Origin: Pleurobrachia bachei
Taxonomy: Eukaryota; Ctenophora; Tentaculata; Cydippida; Pleurobrachiidae
DNA length: 23,823 nucleotides
Assembly (NCBI GenBank): GCA_000695325.1
Contig: AVPN01000952.1
Coordinates: forward strand, 1-23,823
Reading direction: 5' to 3'
The notes beneath the pieces are model-generated. The model searched no databases. It saw only the letters and a program-made list of their open reading frames with translations, and was not told the origin of the DNA. A program made the position numbers and the translations under genes. The number at the start of each line of letters is the position of its first letter. The stretch's first letter is position 1. Shown here in pieces: positions 8,741-18,916 of this stretch.

Positions 8741-11112
8741 CTATGAAGCCACAACTCCGACCAATACCAAACCGGCCTGATTGCAAGATACCATCTTAAC
8801 AGTGCCTTTTACACTCACTGTTTTTATAGGTTTAGTGTGTAACTTACTGTGTAACCGAGTATCCCATAGAGACACTGACCCCTGAGCATCCCCCGTCACA
8901 AGAACATTCTCATTTAAAAACTGTAAACACTCAACAATATTAGTTTGTTGTTTGTGTGATGAATTGTTATTACTGTTACCATGGTAACCATTGCTAACAG
9001 GGACCGCCCTTTCCACTGTGTATGTCCTAAGATTCTTAGTTGTTCCAATGTCAAACAAGGAAATATCTCCGGAATGTAGGGCAGCAGCGAACAGTTTACC
9101 ATTAGGTGAAACAACAATCCCAGAGACTAGACTCCCACCAGTGGGTATAACCCTCACACAATTCCCACCGCTCACGTCCCAAACCCGACAACTGAGATCC
9201 TCACTTGCACTCACTAAATAGCATCCGTTAGGATGGAACGCTGAATGGGTTACAGGACCCTCGTGTCCCACAAGGACTCGGAGGGAGGAACGTAGGTCTG
9301 TCCTCCAGAATCGAACTGTTGTGTCGTGTGAAGTTGAGGCAAAGTAGGATGTTACGGGAGAGAAGGAGACGTGGTAGACAGGCCATTTTCCGTGACCATG
9401 ATATTTCTGGGCGATACCTAATGGGGGAGAGCTGGTTAGTCAATGTATTGTGGATGTTGTTTGTTTGTTCGTTTGTTTGTTTGTTTGTTTGCTTATTTGT
9501 TTGTAGATGTTTTGCAAGACCTCTCAATGTGTGTATGAGGGGGCCCTCGTACACTTTGTGTAAAATGCATGCTCTAATACACTCTTGATCAGAAACAACA
9601 TGGAGTGCTAGCCAAGTAAATCTCTCTGTCCCTCTGGCTCTGCCTCTCTTTCTTTCTACATCTCTCTGTATCTCTCCAACACTCACTGTCCTTCTCTGTA
9701 TCTCCCCATCTCTCTCCCCTCTGTGTGTGTCTCTCTCATTCCAACACTCTCTGCCCATCTCTCTCTCCCCCATCTCTCCAACACTCACTGTTTGTTAAAA
9801 GATCCCACAGTATAACAGATGAATCTCTGGAACAGGACAGAGCAAACTTTCCATCCTTGTGTACTGTCACGCAGTAAACTGGACCTGTAACATAATGGTT
9901 ATTACTTGATTCTGATTGAAATTGAAGGAGGTTAGACGGTACACCCTAGACAAGGAAAGAGGGAAGGATAAACAATAATACCGTTCCCCCTATACAGATT
10001 CCCAATTTTCTACCTCTATCCTCAAAAAAGGAAATTACTTCAAATGTATCGTACCTGAGTGGCCCCGTAGCTCCGTATAAGGCAGCTCACTAATCCCACC
10101 AACCACACACTGCTCTGGTACAAACTGTATTTCCGGCTGGGGTAACCTATTTTCCGTAACACTTTCCTGACCACCCACTCTCCAGCGGTAAATAACAGAA
10201 TTCCGTCCAGCGACAAGAAGAGTCCCGTTGTCAGGGGACACAGCCATATCAACCACATTGTCTCTATTGGTCACCTTCAATGTCTTCACAAAACTAACCA
10301 TATTCCCACCTAAACCCATATCTAGGGCACAACATGCCTTTTGAAGAGCTGTTCGGGGTTTAATGTCTACTCCCGTTTTGGGTACATGTTCCGATTTGAT
10401 ATCGAAAACAAAGTTCTGATTGATAACCGATAAAACAGATAACCAGTTCTGTTTGGAAATCAGATCAAGGATGTGATCGTATGTTGACCGAGAGAGTGAA
10501 ATAACATGTTTTGTGTTGCAATATTCCGGTTTATCGACCTCGTTCGCGTGCGGAAGGATCTTATAATCAACCAGTTTTGCGAGGAAGTCAATATAGACCT
10601 CTTTGCATTGTCGCTGACGTAGTTCGTGATATAGGAAGACACACAGAGGGGGAAGGAAGGATGTCAGTTCTATGCGATGTTGGTCAGGGAGATTTTCCGT
10701 ATATTTTCGGAGAGTCAGCACATATTTCAGATAGTCCACTTGTCCGGATTCCAGGTAAGCGATCGGTGTGCTGAGTGCTCCCTGAAAGAGAGAGATGGAT
10801 TCAGTTTCTCGGTATCAACACTGTTTACACAACCAAGTGGGACGGTTGGGTATTTTGGAACGCGCATCCAAGTAACTCTGGCGCGACGCGCGCACAAATA
10901 CACACACAATAAGGGTTATGTCGGGGCGCCCTACTGTACCGAACCTGTTTGGCAGCGGAGTTTTTCAGAGTCTGCAAATCGACAACAAGCCGTGGGGTGG
11001 AGGATTGTAGGGCAGCGACGGTGTTGCAGATCACGTCGTAGGAGGTGTTGTTGTTTTGGTGGTTGTTAAGGTGGTCACCACCCTCGTCCAGTACCTCCTG
11101 CTTCATCACCAT
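8741..11112 (-). CDS. TAF5: TAF5-family WD40 protein (TFIID/SAGA-type complex subunit)
   Basis: TAF5 and its paralogue TAF5L are scaffold subunits of TFIID and SAGA/PCAF complexes in the nucleus. Four coding exons on the minus strand join in phase: 11112-10945 (donor CAG|GTTCGG), 10781-10055 (acceptor TCTTTCAG, donor TCAG|GTACGA), 9884-9789 (donor CA|GTGAGT) and 9417-8741. Together they give 555 residues. Exon 2 carries the helical NTD2 region (LPPLCVFLYHELRQRQ, about residues 90-190). The WD40 propeller starts at ELRGHSGPVYCV (about residue 295) and includes SCSRDSSVILWD, YHGHGKWPVYHVSFSP, FASTSHDTTVRFW, GHEGPVTHSAFHPNG and LVSASEDLSCRVWDV. WDVSGGNCVR resembles TAF5 more than TAF5L, but the sequence is divergent and seems to lack one repeat. 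The N-terminal exon shows no clear LisH motif. Exon 1 is duplicated beyond the gap (12596-12763), and which copy is genuine is unclear. Confidence 0.88.
9418..9788 (-). other. Intron 3 of the TAF5 gene with simple repeats
   Basis: A 371-bp intron (donor CA|GTGAGT, acceptor CCCATTAG). On the plus strand it holds a TTTG-rich repeat near 9458-9503 and a CT-rich tract at 9620-9780. Confidence 0.85.
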
Positions 11113-11122
11113 ACATGCTAAA

Positions 11123-11194
<72 letters not shown>
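10813..11194. repeat. Duplicated segment, copy A (TAF5 exon 1 and part of intron 1)
   Basis: Nearly identical to 12465-12835. The 168-bp coding exon is the same in both copies; the intronic part differs by a few substitutions and one indel near 10855-10875. Copy A runs into a (GA)n tract and then the N gap. Confidence 0.9.
11126..11194. repeat. (GA)n microsatellite at the gap edge
   Basis: About 34 GA units directly before the run of N. Contig breaks at such tracts are a common assembly failure. Confidence 0.95.
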
Positions 11195-12084
11195 NNNNNN
11201 NNNNNNNNNNNNNNNNNNNNNNNNNNNNNNNNNNNNNNNNNNNNNNNNNNNNNNNNNNNNNNNNNNNNNNNNNNNNNNNNNNNNNNNNNNNNNNNNNNNN
11301 NNNNNNNNNNNNNNNNNNNNNNNNNNNNNNNNNNNNNNNNNNNNNNNNNNNNNNNNNNNNNNNNNNNNNNNNNNNNNNNNNNNNNNNNNNNNNNNNNNNN
11401 NNNNNNNNNNNNNNNNNNNNNNNNNNNNNNNNNNNNNNNNNNNNNNNNNNNNNNNNNNNNNNNNNNNNNNNNNNNNNNNNNNNNNNNNNNNNNNNNNNNN
11501 NNNNNNNNNNNNNNNNNNNNNNNNNNNNNNNNNNNNNNNNNNNNNNNNNNNNNNNNNNNNNNNNNNNNNNNNNNNNNNNNNNNNNNNNNNNNNNNNNNNN
11601 NNNNNNNNNNNNNNNNNNNNNNNNNNNNNNNNNNNNNNNNNNNNNNNNNNNNNNNNNNNNNNNNNNNNNNNNNNNNNNNNNNNNNNNNNNNNNNNNNNNN
11701 NNNNNNNNNNNNNNNNNNNNNNNNNNNNNNNNNNNNNNNNNNNNNNNNNNNNNNNNNNNNNNNNNNNNNNNNNNNNNNNNNNNNNNNNNNNNNNNNNNNN
11801 NNNNNNNNNNNNNNNNNNNNNNNNNNNNNNNNNNNNNNNNNNNNNNNNNNNNNNNNNNNNNNNNNNNNNNNNNNNNNNNNNNNNNNNNNNNNNNNNNNNN
11901 NNNNNNNNNNNNNNNNNNNNNNNNNNNNNNNNNNNNNNNNNNNNNNNNNNNNNNNNNNNNNNNNNNNNNNNNNNNNNNNNNNNNNNNNNNNNNNNNNNNN
12001 NNNNNNNNNNNNNNNNNNNNNNNNNNNNNNNNNNNNNNNNNNNNNNNNNNNNNNNNNNNNNNNNNNNNNNNNNNNNNNNNNNNN
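11195..12084. other. Assembly gap (890 N)
   Basis: A run of undetermined bases flanked by (GA)n on the left and by unique AT-rich sequence on the right. Its size may be a scaffolding estimate. Confidence 1.
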
Positions 12085-12464
12085 AAATGGAATACCATCA
12101 TATCTCTACTAAGGGCTTATTTTAAGTTTTAAATGACACATTGGGGAAATAAAATTAATGATTTAATGACCATCTACCAAAAACTTTTAGGTATTAGACT
12201 AAATACGATAGATTTTGGTTTGGTAAACATGGGTGCACAAAATAAATGGTATCAGACTGGCAAAATTTCTAGTTTTTTTTGTTGGTTTTTTTTGTTCGCC
12301 AAAAATTTCATTGACTGTCCAATGGGTAGTTACAAGGGCTGGAAATGGTACTGAGCCTATTTGTATCACATTCCAGGGTGAAGTAATCTTGAAAATCGTA
12401 TATTGGGCTCCCAAGAGAAAAATTCCATTTGGGCAAGTGTTCCATATGGGTCAAGTCTCCCCTA
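12085..12464. other. Unique non-coding segment right of the gap
   Basis: About 380 bp of AT-rich sequence found nowhere else in the window. It borders copy B of TAF5 exon 1 exactly where copies A and B stop matching. It is either extra intron sequence of an alternative haplotype or an insertion. No coding potential or transposon ends are recognisable. Confidence 0.5.
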
Positions 12465-12773
12465 TATCAACACTGTTTACACAACCAAGTGGGACGGTTG
12501 GGTATTTGCAACGCGCATCTGAATAACTCTGGCGCGACGCGCGCACAAATACACACACAATAAGGGTTATGTCGGGGCGCCCTACTGTACCGAACCTGTT
12601 TGGCAGCGGAGTTTTTCAGAGTCTGCAAATCGACAACAAGCCGTGGGGTGGAGGATTGTAGGGCAGCGACGGTGTTGCAGATCACGTCGTAGGAGGTGTT
12701 GTTGTTTTGGTGGTTGTTAAGGTGGTCACCACCCTCGTCCAGTACCTCCTGCTTCATCACCATACATGCTAAA

Positions 12774-12826
<53 letters not shown>

Positions 12827-12835
12827 GAGAGAGAA
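12465..12835. repeat. Duplicated segment, copy B (TAF5 exon 1)
   Basis: Second copy of the segment at 10813-11194. It contains the same 168-bp exon (12763-12596, minus strand, starting MVMKQEVLDEGG) with donor CAG|GTTCGG, then a shorter interrupted (GA)n tract. Because it adjoins the HPS4-like gene without a gap, it is probably the correctly placed first exon. On the sense strand the (CT)n tract ends in CCTCATTTAG (AG at 12770-12769), a good acceptor just before the start codon. Confidence 0.85.
12777..12835. repeat. (GA)n microsatellite
   Basis: GA run with one GG interruption. On the minus (sense) strand it is a pyrimidine tract directly upstream of the TAF5 exon 1 acceptor. Confidence 0.9.
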
Positions 12836-13100
12836 AATGGTAGGGTATATAGTAGGTCTGTTTGAGTTTCGTTAAAGAAGAGGGCTGTGAACCGGAAGAA
12901 AACAAAGGGGTTGTCGATTTAATATGACACATTTATGTACACCGTATGTCGATTTGATAAAAAGGGAAATCTTGATAAGAGGAAACAAATGAGTAATAAA
13001 TGACTCACACACACACACAATATATCTCACAATAACAGACGAACTGACACAGAGATAAAACACACAACACATAAAACTTTCATTTTCACTTTAAAACAGT

Positions 13101-14927
13101 CTACAAAAAGATGGAATCAAAATTTCTAAAAGTTACATTAGTCAGATTGTCTGCTAGTTTTGTACCCCTCATTGCATGAGATGTCAGGAACACACTAGCA
13201 CCGGGTGTCTCTCTCATCACCGTATTTCCACGGACACCCTGTACAACCACCATTTCTAATCCTTCCTCCGAATCAGCTAACCACTTACAAAACTTGATCT
13301 GCTCATGACTGGAGTGTGATGTCCGACCTGCGCTACTAGTTTGGAGTGACCGCGTCACTTTGTTAAACGCATAACTATTGACATTTTCCGTTGTGTTTGT
13401 CACTCGAGTAGCCCCTGAATCAAGGTTAAAGTAACCGTTCACATCACCCAACAATATCAGACAGGTCTTCCACAGATCGTTGATCCGACCTGCTAAGTTC
13501 TCACCGAACAGTACCACGGTAGTGTTAACACGAGTCAGTAACATCATTTCACATGTCACCAAATCCACTGTCTCAGATGGCAGGTACTCGTGACTCTCGT
13601 GGTATTGATCTTCAGAGGACGCATCACTCGGTTTTGATCCTGCTCCAGCATCCTCGGATAAATCAATCGATTTGAGTAGGAAGTTGAGGGAGTTACCAGG
13701 CAGTTCACTTCCACTTAGAACTGAGTTGAGAGAGGTTTCCAGTGATCCTGGTGAGTTGTTTCTGGTCGCAGCAGTAACTGCTGTATACGCCGTGTACATT
13801 GACTCTGGCCCAACTGCACTTTGAGATCGTCTGAGATGATCGTTCTTTTTCTGTTGTTGGGCACGACAGTCAAACAACTCAGATGTTACACTGTACCGGC
13901 TCTGTTCTTGGGAGAGTGAAGTTAGGAGTTTCCTGCTCAAATTCATCGCAAGACCGTCCTCTGGAACACTTCCAACTTCTGATTTCAGGACCTCATAATC
14001 GTTTGTAATTAAGGGCTCAGGGGTTGCCAGTGAACCACCAACTTCACCCCCTTCCCCTCCACTGATTTCCTCTTCCATCCCCTCCAAAACTGCATCTAGC
14101 CTCGTCTCATCTCTAGTGATATGACAATCACTACTAGGTTGTTCAGGGCACATCCCAGGTGATAAGTGAACCTCAACTACTACCGCCTCATGAACACCTC
14201 TCAACCTCTCCACAGGAACATTTTTCTCTGTCAACTCTCGAACCACCGCCAGCAGGGAATTAGGGAGGTCCGTACATACAATCTTACCTTCGTACAAGAC
14301 AGCCCCACCCATTACCCCTAGCTCAGAGAACGTTGTCTGGCATTTCAAGGTACACTCAGGAGTCACACAGCTCTTTATTGGAAGGTAACCAAGATTGTTT
14401 CGAAAGGTGACGTCACGGTCTGGGATCACGTGATCAATCGCAAACTTTACAATTCGTCTCAGACTCAACTCCCTTTCCTCCGAGGACGGTAGTCTGGTGT
14501 TCAGCTGGGAGAAGGGACCCGTAAAGAAAAGAACAGACTCAACTAACAACTTCATTTGTCCCACCAGCCCTGGTTCTGTCATATCAGGGGGACCAGATAA
14601 AATAAAGAAGTAACCCCCTTCTCCGCCGGCCCCGGGGATCTTCTGAACAGCCAACCTGTACTCATGGGCCTTCATCACCTGGACAAATGTCTGGCCTGGT
14701 TTTAGTACGGAAAAGTGTTCGTGTAGAGTGTACGCAACTCCGACAATCTCTTGACAAGTTTCCAGGGGCAAGGTATTGGGTCGATACAGAAAACATTCCC
14801 GTGCCATAAACCGCTCATCGTATTTTTCTAGTTGAGCCAGATCGAGGACTATACATAACTTTTGTAGCGGTTCATTCTGTTGTTGGTGCCGTTGTTGTTG
14901 TTGTTTTGGTTCTGGTCGTCGCATCAT
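13101..14927 (-). CDS. HPS4: HPS4-like BLOC-3 subunit (probable)
   Basis: A single-exon 608-residue protein. An in-frame TAA six bases before the ATG fixes the start. HPS4 with HPS1 forms BLOC-3, the exchange factor for Rab32/Rab38 in lysosome-related organelle formation. The call rests on ordered partial similarities. The N-terminal longin-like region (about 25-150) has FLYRPNTLP and a hydrophobic strand-helix pattern ending LLVESVLFFTGPF, like the HPS4 segment QLVGFFNFYNGP. GGAVLYEGKIVCTDLPNSL (about 209-228) resembles HPS4 AGCILYKGLIVSTQLPPSL. An acidic, Ser-rich, low-complexity middle follows (about 280-440). The C-terminal domain has NSYAFNKVTRSLQ and MVVVQGVRGNTVMR, which resemble the corresponding HPS4 C-terminal strands. 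Other CCZ1/HPS4/INTU-type longin proteins are the main alternatives. It begins with a Gln-rich stretch encoded by CAA/CAG repeats. Confidence 0.6.
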   Translation of the reverse strand: MMRRPEPKQQQQRHQQQNEPLQKLCIVLDLAQLEKYDERFMARECFLYRPNTLPLETCQEIVGVAYTLHEHFSVLKPGQTFVQVMKAHEYRLAVQKIPGAGGEGGYFFILSGPPDMTEPGLVGQMKLLVESVLFFTGPFSQLNTRLPSSEERELSLRRIVKFAIDHVIPDRDVTFRNNLGYLPIKSCVTPECTLKCQTTFSELGVMGGAVLYEGKIVCTDLPNSLLAVVRELTEKNVPVERLRGVHEAVVVEVHLSPGMCPEQPSSDCHITRDETRLDAVLEGMEEEISGGEGGEVGGSLATPEPLITNDYEVLKSEVGSVPEDGLAMNLSRKLLTSLSQEQSRYSVTSELFDCRAQQQKKNDHLRRSQSAVGPESMYTAYTAVTAATRNNSPGSLETSLNSVLSGSELPGNSLNFLLKSIDLSEDAGAGSKPSDASSEDQYHESHEYLPSETVDLVTCEMMLLTRVNTTVVLFGENLAGRINDLWKTCLILLGDVNGYFNLDSGATRVTNTTENVNSYAFNKVTRSLQTSSAGRTSHSSHEQIKFCKWLADSEEGLEMVVVQGVRGNTVMRETPGASVFLTSHAMRGTKLADNLTNVTFRNFDSIFL

Positions 14928-15514
14928 TGCTTATCACGTTCCTGGTGTCATACTGGAGACGGAGAAAAAATGGTTATTGTAGAGAGAGAGAGAGAAAGAG
15001 AAATTGAGCGAGAGAGAAAAATGGTTATTGCAGAGAGAAAGAGATATTGAGGGACTGAGCGAAAGAGAGAGAGATGTTTGCCTATCTAGACTGTGTTTCG
15101 GGAGGATTAGAACATAACAAAGAGATGTACAGAGAGGGGAGGATCAAAATGAAGCAAATAAAAAGCAAGGAGGATTTGATAAAAGAACATTAATTTTCAA
15201 CAATAAAGTCACTTGATATAATATGATATGAGCCACGAGTGCATGTTCGTTTGGGACGTGTGCGAGGTATATTTACACAATGAGATTGCTTTACATTTCA
15301 ATGATGTATAAACTGACCGATATGCTATCATTTAGAGTTTTTCATTTCCCAGTATGAAACATAACAAGTGTCCAAATATAATATGTATGAGGGTGTAGTT
15401 ACAAGCATGAAAGTGACGCGATCTATCAGCCCTCTAACGCTAGATTTCAATCTAAAAACACAATATAATAATTTTAAATGCCCAATTTACTACTAATATT
15501 CGATCTCCCCTTTA
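14928..15514 (-). other. Intergenic region, sulfotransferase to HPS4-like gene
   Basis: 587 bp. On the sense (minus) strand, CT-rich tracts (complement of 14980-15075) precede possible acceptors at 14954-14953 (TCTCCGTCTCCAG) and 14943-14942 (ACACCAG), 10-25 bases before the HPS4-like ATG. The rest is AT-rich. No gene seen. Confidence 0.5.
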
Positions 15515-16897
15515 TCACCTTTCTAAATCTAGGTCAATAAAGGGAAAGTTTTCATCTGTCAGTTTCGTATATCCTAACAACTCAAAATCCCACTTATAAA
15601 ACTCATAAAACTTTTCCATCTGTTCAGCCGAAACATGATTAAAATACCAATTTGCATCATCAAGGGACGAATTCTTGTCTTTTCCCATTTGGGTCCTGGA
15701 ACCAGGGAACTCATATCCCTCCGTCCCAGTTGCTTTCTGCATCTCTTCAATGGCCTGGGAGGTCGCTTCGGTCTGCCCTAACATATCATACGGGAATGAA
15801 CAAATCTGCATTTTGTTCCACTGTGGGTTGAAATGAGGATCCTTTACCTCGCCCCTTGTCAGCTCTCCCACAAATGTTACAAACTTAGTGATCTCATTTG
15901 CATCCTCCCCTCCCAACTCCTCCTTGATGTGTTTACTAAACCCACTGTTCTCCTTCCTCAGAACTTTGTTCCTGAAGCCGCTGATAAACCGGGTTACCGG
16001 GTTACGGACAAACCCGACAGTGTACAGCTTGTCTCTGATCATGTCACCAACTGTCAGATCAGGGTAGTTCTCCTGATGAAAAGGTTCCAGTTTGGCGTAT
16101 TTCCGGTGGGCGTGGACACCATGCATGTCGTCATAATCACGATTGTCTCCACCGAGCCTTAGGATAAACTTCTTGAAGGAAGTAGATCCTGATTTGGGAT
16201 TACTCGAGTAGAGAATGTTGTATTTTGGTACCGGGATAAGTAGCCGCGGGGTCTCGTCACTCTTCATCTTATCTGGAGAGGCCCATTTTGTCGCAAAGTT
16301 ATTTTCAGCGCACTTGCTATGGATATGTTCCAGTAATTTGTCTGTCGGAACGAAGTGATTTACAAAACTTTCTGCACTTGGGACCCCCGTTACTGATTTT
16401 ACCGCTGGTCCCGTCGACTTCCAACTGATGGTTGTTATTTGTTTTGGGGATGTTGTCATTTCAGGGAGGTGATCTGTTTTCTCTTCTTCAGACTGCTTAT
16501 CTTCCTCTCCTTCCTTATTTTCATCCTTGTTCTCATCTTCCCCTTTTTTGTCATCTTCCTGAGTTACTGTTTCTCCCTTCTGTTCCCCTCCCCGGTCCCC
16601 TTCCTGTTCCTTTCCCTGTTTCTTTTCCTTATCTCCCTGTTCCTCTACAGCTCCATTATCCACTGGTCCTGGTGTTACTTTACCCCTCTCCCGATCATAC
16701 GTATCAACTGGTGTGGGGGTCACCTCATCTTCTGGTAGAGCATCCTTCTTATCAAGGATCGTCGGAGGGAAATAGCTGGGAGAGGTGGAAACGAAGAAGT
16801 CTGAGCTGATGAAGATGTATGAGATAGAAACGAAGAATATGACCAAGAAAACGAGTCGTTTTGAACCCCGAAGATGTTTTAAAACTGATACCATCAT
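15515..16897 (-). CDS. Golgi carbohydrate sulfotransferase (Sulfotransfer_2 / HNK-1 type)
   Basis: A 460-residue type II membrane enzyme that would transfer sulfate from PAPS to glycans in the Golgi lumen. It has a short basic cytosolic tail (KHLRGSKR), one transmembrane segment (about residues 15-31, LVFLVIFFVSISYIFIS) and a long Glu/Lys-rich stem (about 60-145). The catalytic domain follows. The 5'-phosphosulfate-binding motif is NPKSGSTSFKKF (about 233-244). The 3'-phosphate-binding motif is FVRNPVTRFISGFRNK (about 296-311). The late HFNPQW and DMLGQTE stretches are typical of this family. The start is the first ATG of a tandem pair at 16897; extension to 16954 would need a TTG codon. Two acceptors (TGTGCTCTTCAG at 16921 and CACTTCAG at 16905) lie just upstream. 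The acceptor sugar cannot be inferred. Confidence 0.9.
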   Translation of the reverse strand: MMVSVLKHLRGSKRLVFLVIFFVSISYIFISSDFFVSTSPSYFPPTILDKKDALPEDEVTPTPVDTYDRERGKVTPGPVDNGAVEEQGDKEKKQGKEQEGDRGGEQKGETVTQEDDKKGEDENKDENKEGEEDKQSEEEKTDHLPEMTTSPKQITTISWKSTGPAVKSVTGVPSAESFVNHFVPTDKLLEHIHSKCAENNFATKWASPDKMKSDETPRLLIPVPKYNILYSSNPKSGSTSFKKFILRLGGDNRDYDDMHGVHAHRKYAKLEPFHQENYPDLTVGDMIRDKLYTVGFVRNPVTRFISGFRNKVLRKENSGFSKHIKEELGGEDANEITKFVTFVGELTRGEVKDPHFNPQWNKMQICSFPYDMLGQTEATSQAIEEMQKATGTEGYEFPGSRTQMGKDKNSSLDDANWYFNHVSAEQMEKFYEFYKWDFELLGYTKLTDENFPFIDLDLER

Positions 16898-17275
16898 TAT
16901 GTTGCTGAAGTGATGTTGAGCTGAAGAGCACACACAGAGTGTCAAGCGACTCAACTGAAGAGTAGTGTGTAGAAGAAGTGAAGTTGGAGGTAGCCGTTAC
17001 GGTAACAATGGTGACATGACTAGTAGGGAATAAGATGGGGTCAGTAAAACGGTTAGCAATGAGGTTAACAAGCAATGGGGTTAACAAGCAATGGGGTTAA
17101 CAATGATGTTAGTAACGGCCAAACCGTAAAAGCGGTGTTTGTTCAATGGGCAAGGGCTAAGGAAATCAAGAACTGGAGAGAAAACAATCATTGATTAAAA
17201 ATTGATTGATAAATTGAGCGATAAAAAGATTCGAAAAGATTAAAAACAATACAGCGATGATAAAAATGTTACATT
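16898..17275 (-). other. Intergenic region, OB-fold gene to sulfotransferase
   Basis: 378 bp. It contains an imperfect tandem repeat of about 17 bp (unit GGTTAACAAGCAATGG) at 17063-17105. It also holds the pyrimidine tract and AG sites before the sulfotransferase ATG. No gene seen. Confidence 0.6.
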
Positions 17276-18916
17276 CTAAGTACGAACGTCCTCTAAGTCT
17301 AGTTTAGGTTTTTTAGTGGCCAGCTCTTTCTCACACTCAGATTTTATCTCCCGTTTACAACTAACCTCACTCTTCACAATATCACCTTCATAAAATGCAA
17401 ACAACTCATCATTACCAAGCGGCCGAATGGATACAGGGGTGATGTGGCGTCTGGGAAGTTTAAAAGTTTTACCAGCAGGGTAAACTGAGTTGTCGTGTCG
17501 TGGCATACCCGAAACCAAATACCAAATATCACTCTGAATATGAGGGAGAAATGTTAGTGGATGACAATTTCCTAATAACCCTCCAATTATAGTTGCATGG
17601 TGTTCCAAGAGAGGTCGTGCAAAGCAAGCAGTATCTAAATGATACGGGGGTAACATGATAGACATGTATCATAATAACTACTATACCTTGTAAAGCCGTT
17701 GAAATATCCTAACTGCGGGATGGTTGTGTTCTTCTTCAGTTCCAACTAACCCCGTATTTATCTCATCACTCCCTCGTATCACCTCCCAATCATCCGGAGA
17801 CAACCCGAAAAACACTCCCACAAGATCAGTCTTACTAAGGTGCAGTATAGCCGCAGCAGAACCATCACAGACCGCCACCTTACAATAAACCCTTCCACCC
17901 TTTTTAATGGTCAGTGCCACTATTACATCCAACCTTATGACAACATTGACATGCTGATAGTTGGAAGTGTTCTCTGGTAGTGTGTAGATGAGAGATCGAA
18001 GGGAGACCGTTGCTCGTTGTTCATCCTCCCGGAGTGATAGGTAGATCAGGGTTGAGAATGATGTGGGTGTCAGAAGCACGGTAGCCTTCCCACTTTCCTC
18101 ACAGGTCCGCACGTGCAGATTCCCAACTTCAAATTGAGCCCCAGCTACAAAGTATTTGGGTAGGAGTGAGGTAACGGCCACTCTAACCAACTGAATGTTG
18201 TTTTTCTCGTCCCTAAATTGTAGAATTGTAAAATTCTCCAGCGGTTCCACAGATAACAACCATACCCTGATTTTTGAGAGTGTCGTCACCTCTCCCTTCA
18301 ACATTTCCACAAAACTCGGACCCTGGAAGTTCCCTGGTTTAGGTAACAAAACATCAGCCCGAGTCTTGATCTCGCTTCTCTCCCAAACCTCGCAATAGTC
18401 AATATCAAGGTGAGATTTATGGTGTGGACGGGTGAGTTTCAAAACACCGTTGACCGGCTTCAACGGGATCTTGAACCACAACCGGTAATACTTCCCCGGT
18501 CTAATAAAGTGGAACCATTTTGTATCAAAGTACACAGTACAATCTCTTCCATCCTCAACAATTGCTGTAACTGAAAACTCTCCCGACCGGAACATGTGAC
18601 ATTTCTCCGTCACAAACACATCGTAACTGCTGCACCTCCTTCTCTTTCGTTTTCGATCCTCCAGACTCAATGCCAGTACCTCTGAGCACGTCTCCTCACA
18701 TACCACAGCACATGTCCCATAGACTAGAGATGGCACGGATATCTGGTAGGTGGTTGATGGTTTTAGTAGGATGTTCCCCAGAGGTATTAGTTCAATCTTC
18801 CCGGAAAGATCGTAGAGACACACTTTAGAGGGAGAGTTAGAGCAGATTCGACCCTGGATGGTGCCTTGACCCAGTTTTAGGAGCTCAGATATCGGTATGG
18901 TGTTCTCGTGTGACAT
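17276..18916 (-). CDS. Multi-OB-fold protein, possibly POT1-like ssDNA/telomere binder
   Basis: Two exons, 18916-17687 and 17533-17276, give 495 residues. The donor TACAAG|GTATAG and the acceptor TTTCTCCCTCATATTCAG are both phase 0, and the 153-bp intron contains in-frame stops. An in-frame TAA directly before the ATG fixes the start. The protein is beta-strand-rich with about four OB-like units (residues about 6-75, 105-185, 205-295, 320-375). The opening ISELLKLGQGTIQGRI resembles the start of the POT1 first OB fold (PLNQLKGGTIVNVYGVV). VNVVIRLDVIVALTIKK followed by KVAVCDGSAAAILHL has the look of a late OB fold. The tail is Lys/Glu-rich with a basic patch (KKPK). A role in telomere or ssDNA binding is inference from this weak similarity; RADX-, CTC1- or MEIOB-like proteins are alternatives. 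Confidence 0.7.

Noticed and set aside
9228-9788. 186-codon minus-strand frame through the TAF5 intron
   Set aside because: It reads through CT and TTTG repeats and is out of frame with the WD40 exon.
11115-12132. Long open frames across the gap on both strands
   Set aside because: They consist of GA-repeat codons and N; there is no real sequence behind them.
16432-16809. Plus-strand hydrophobic open frames opposite the sulfotransferase stem
   Set aside because: They arise from the antisense of Glu/Lys codons (Phe/Leu/Ser-rich); they are artefacts.
17634-17686. A 52-bp intron (GTATAG to CATTTAG) in the OB-fold gene
   Set aside because: It changes phase and leads to a stop within about 15 codons. 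The acceptor at 17534 keeps phase 0 and has a better pyrimidine tract.
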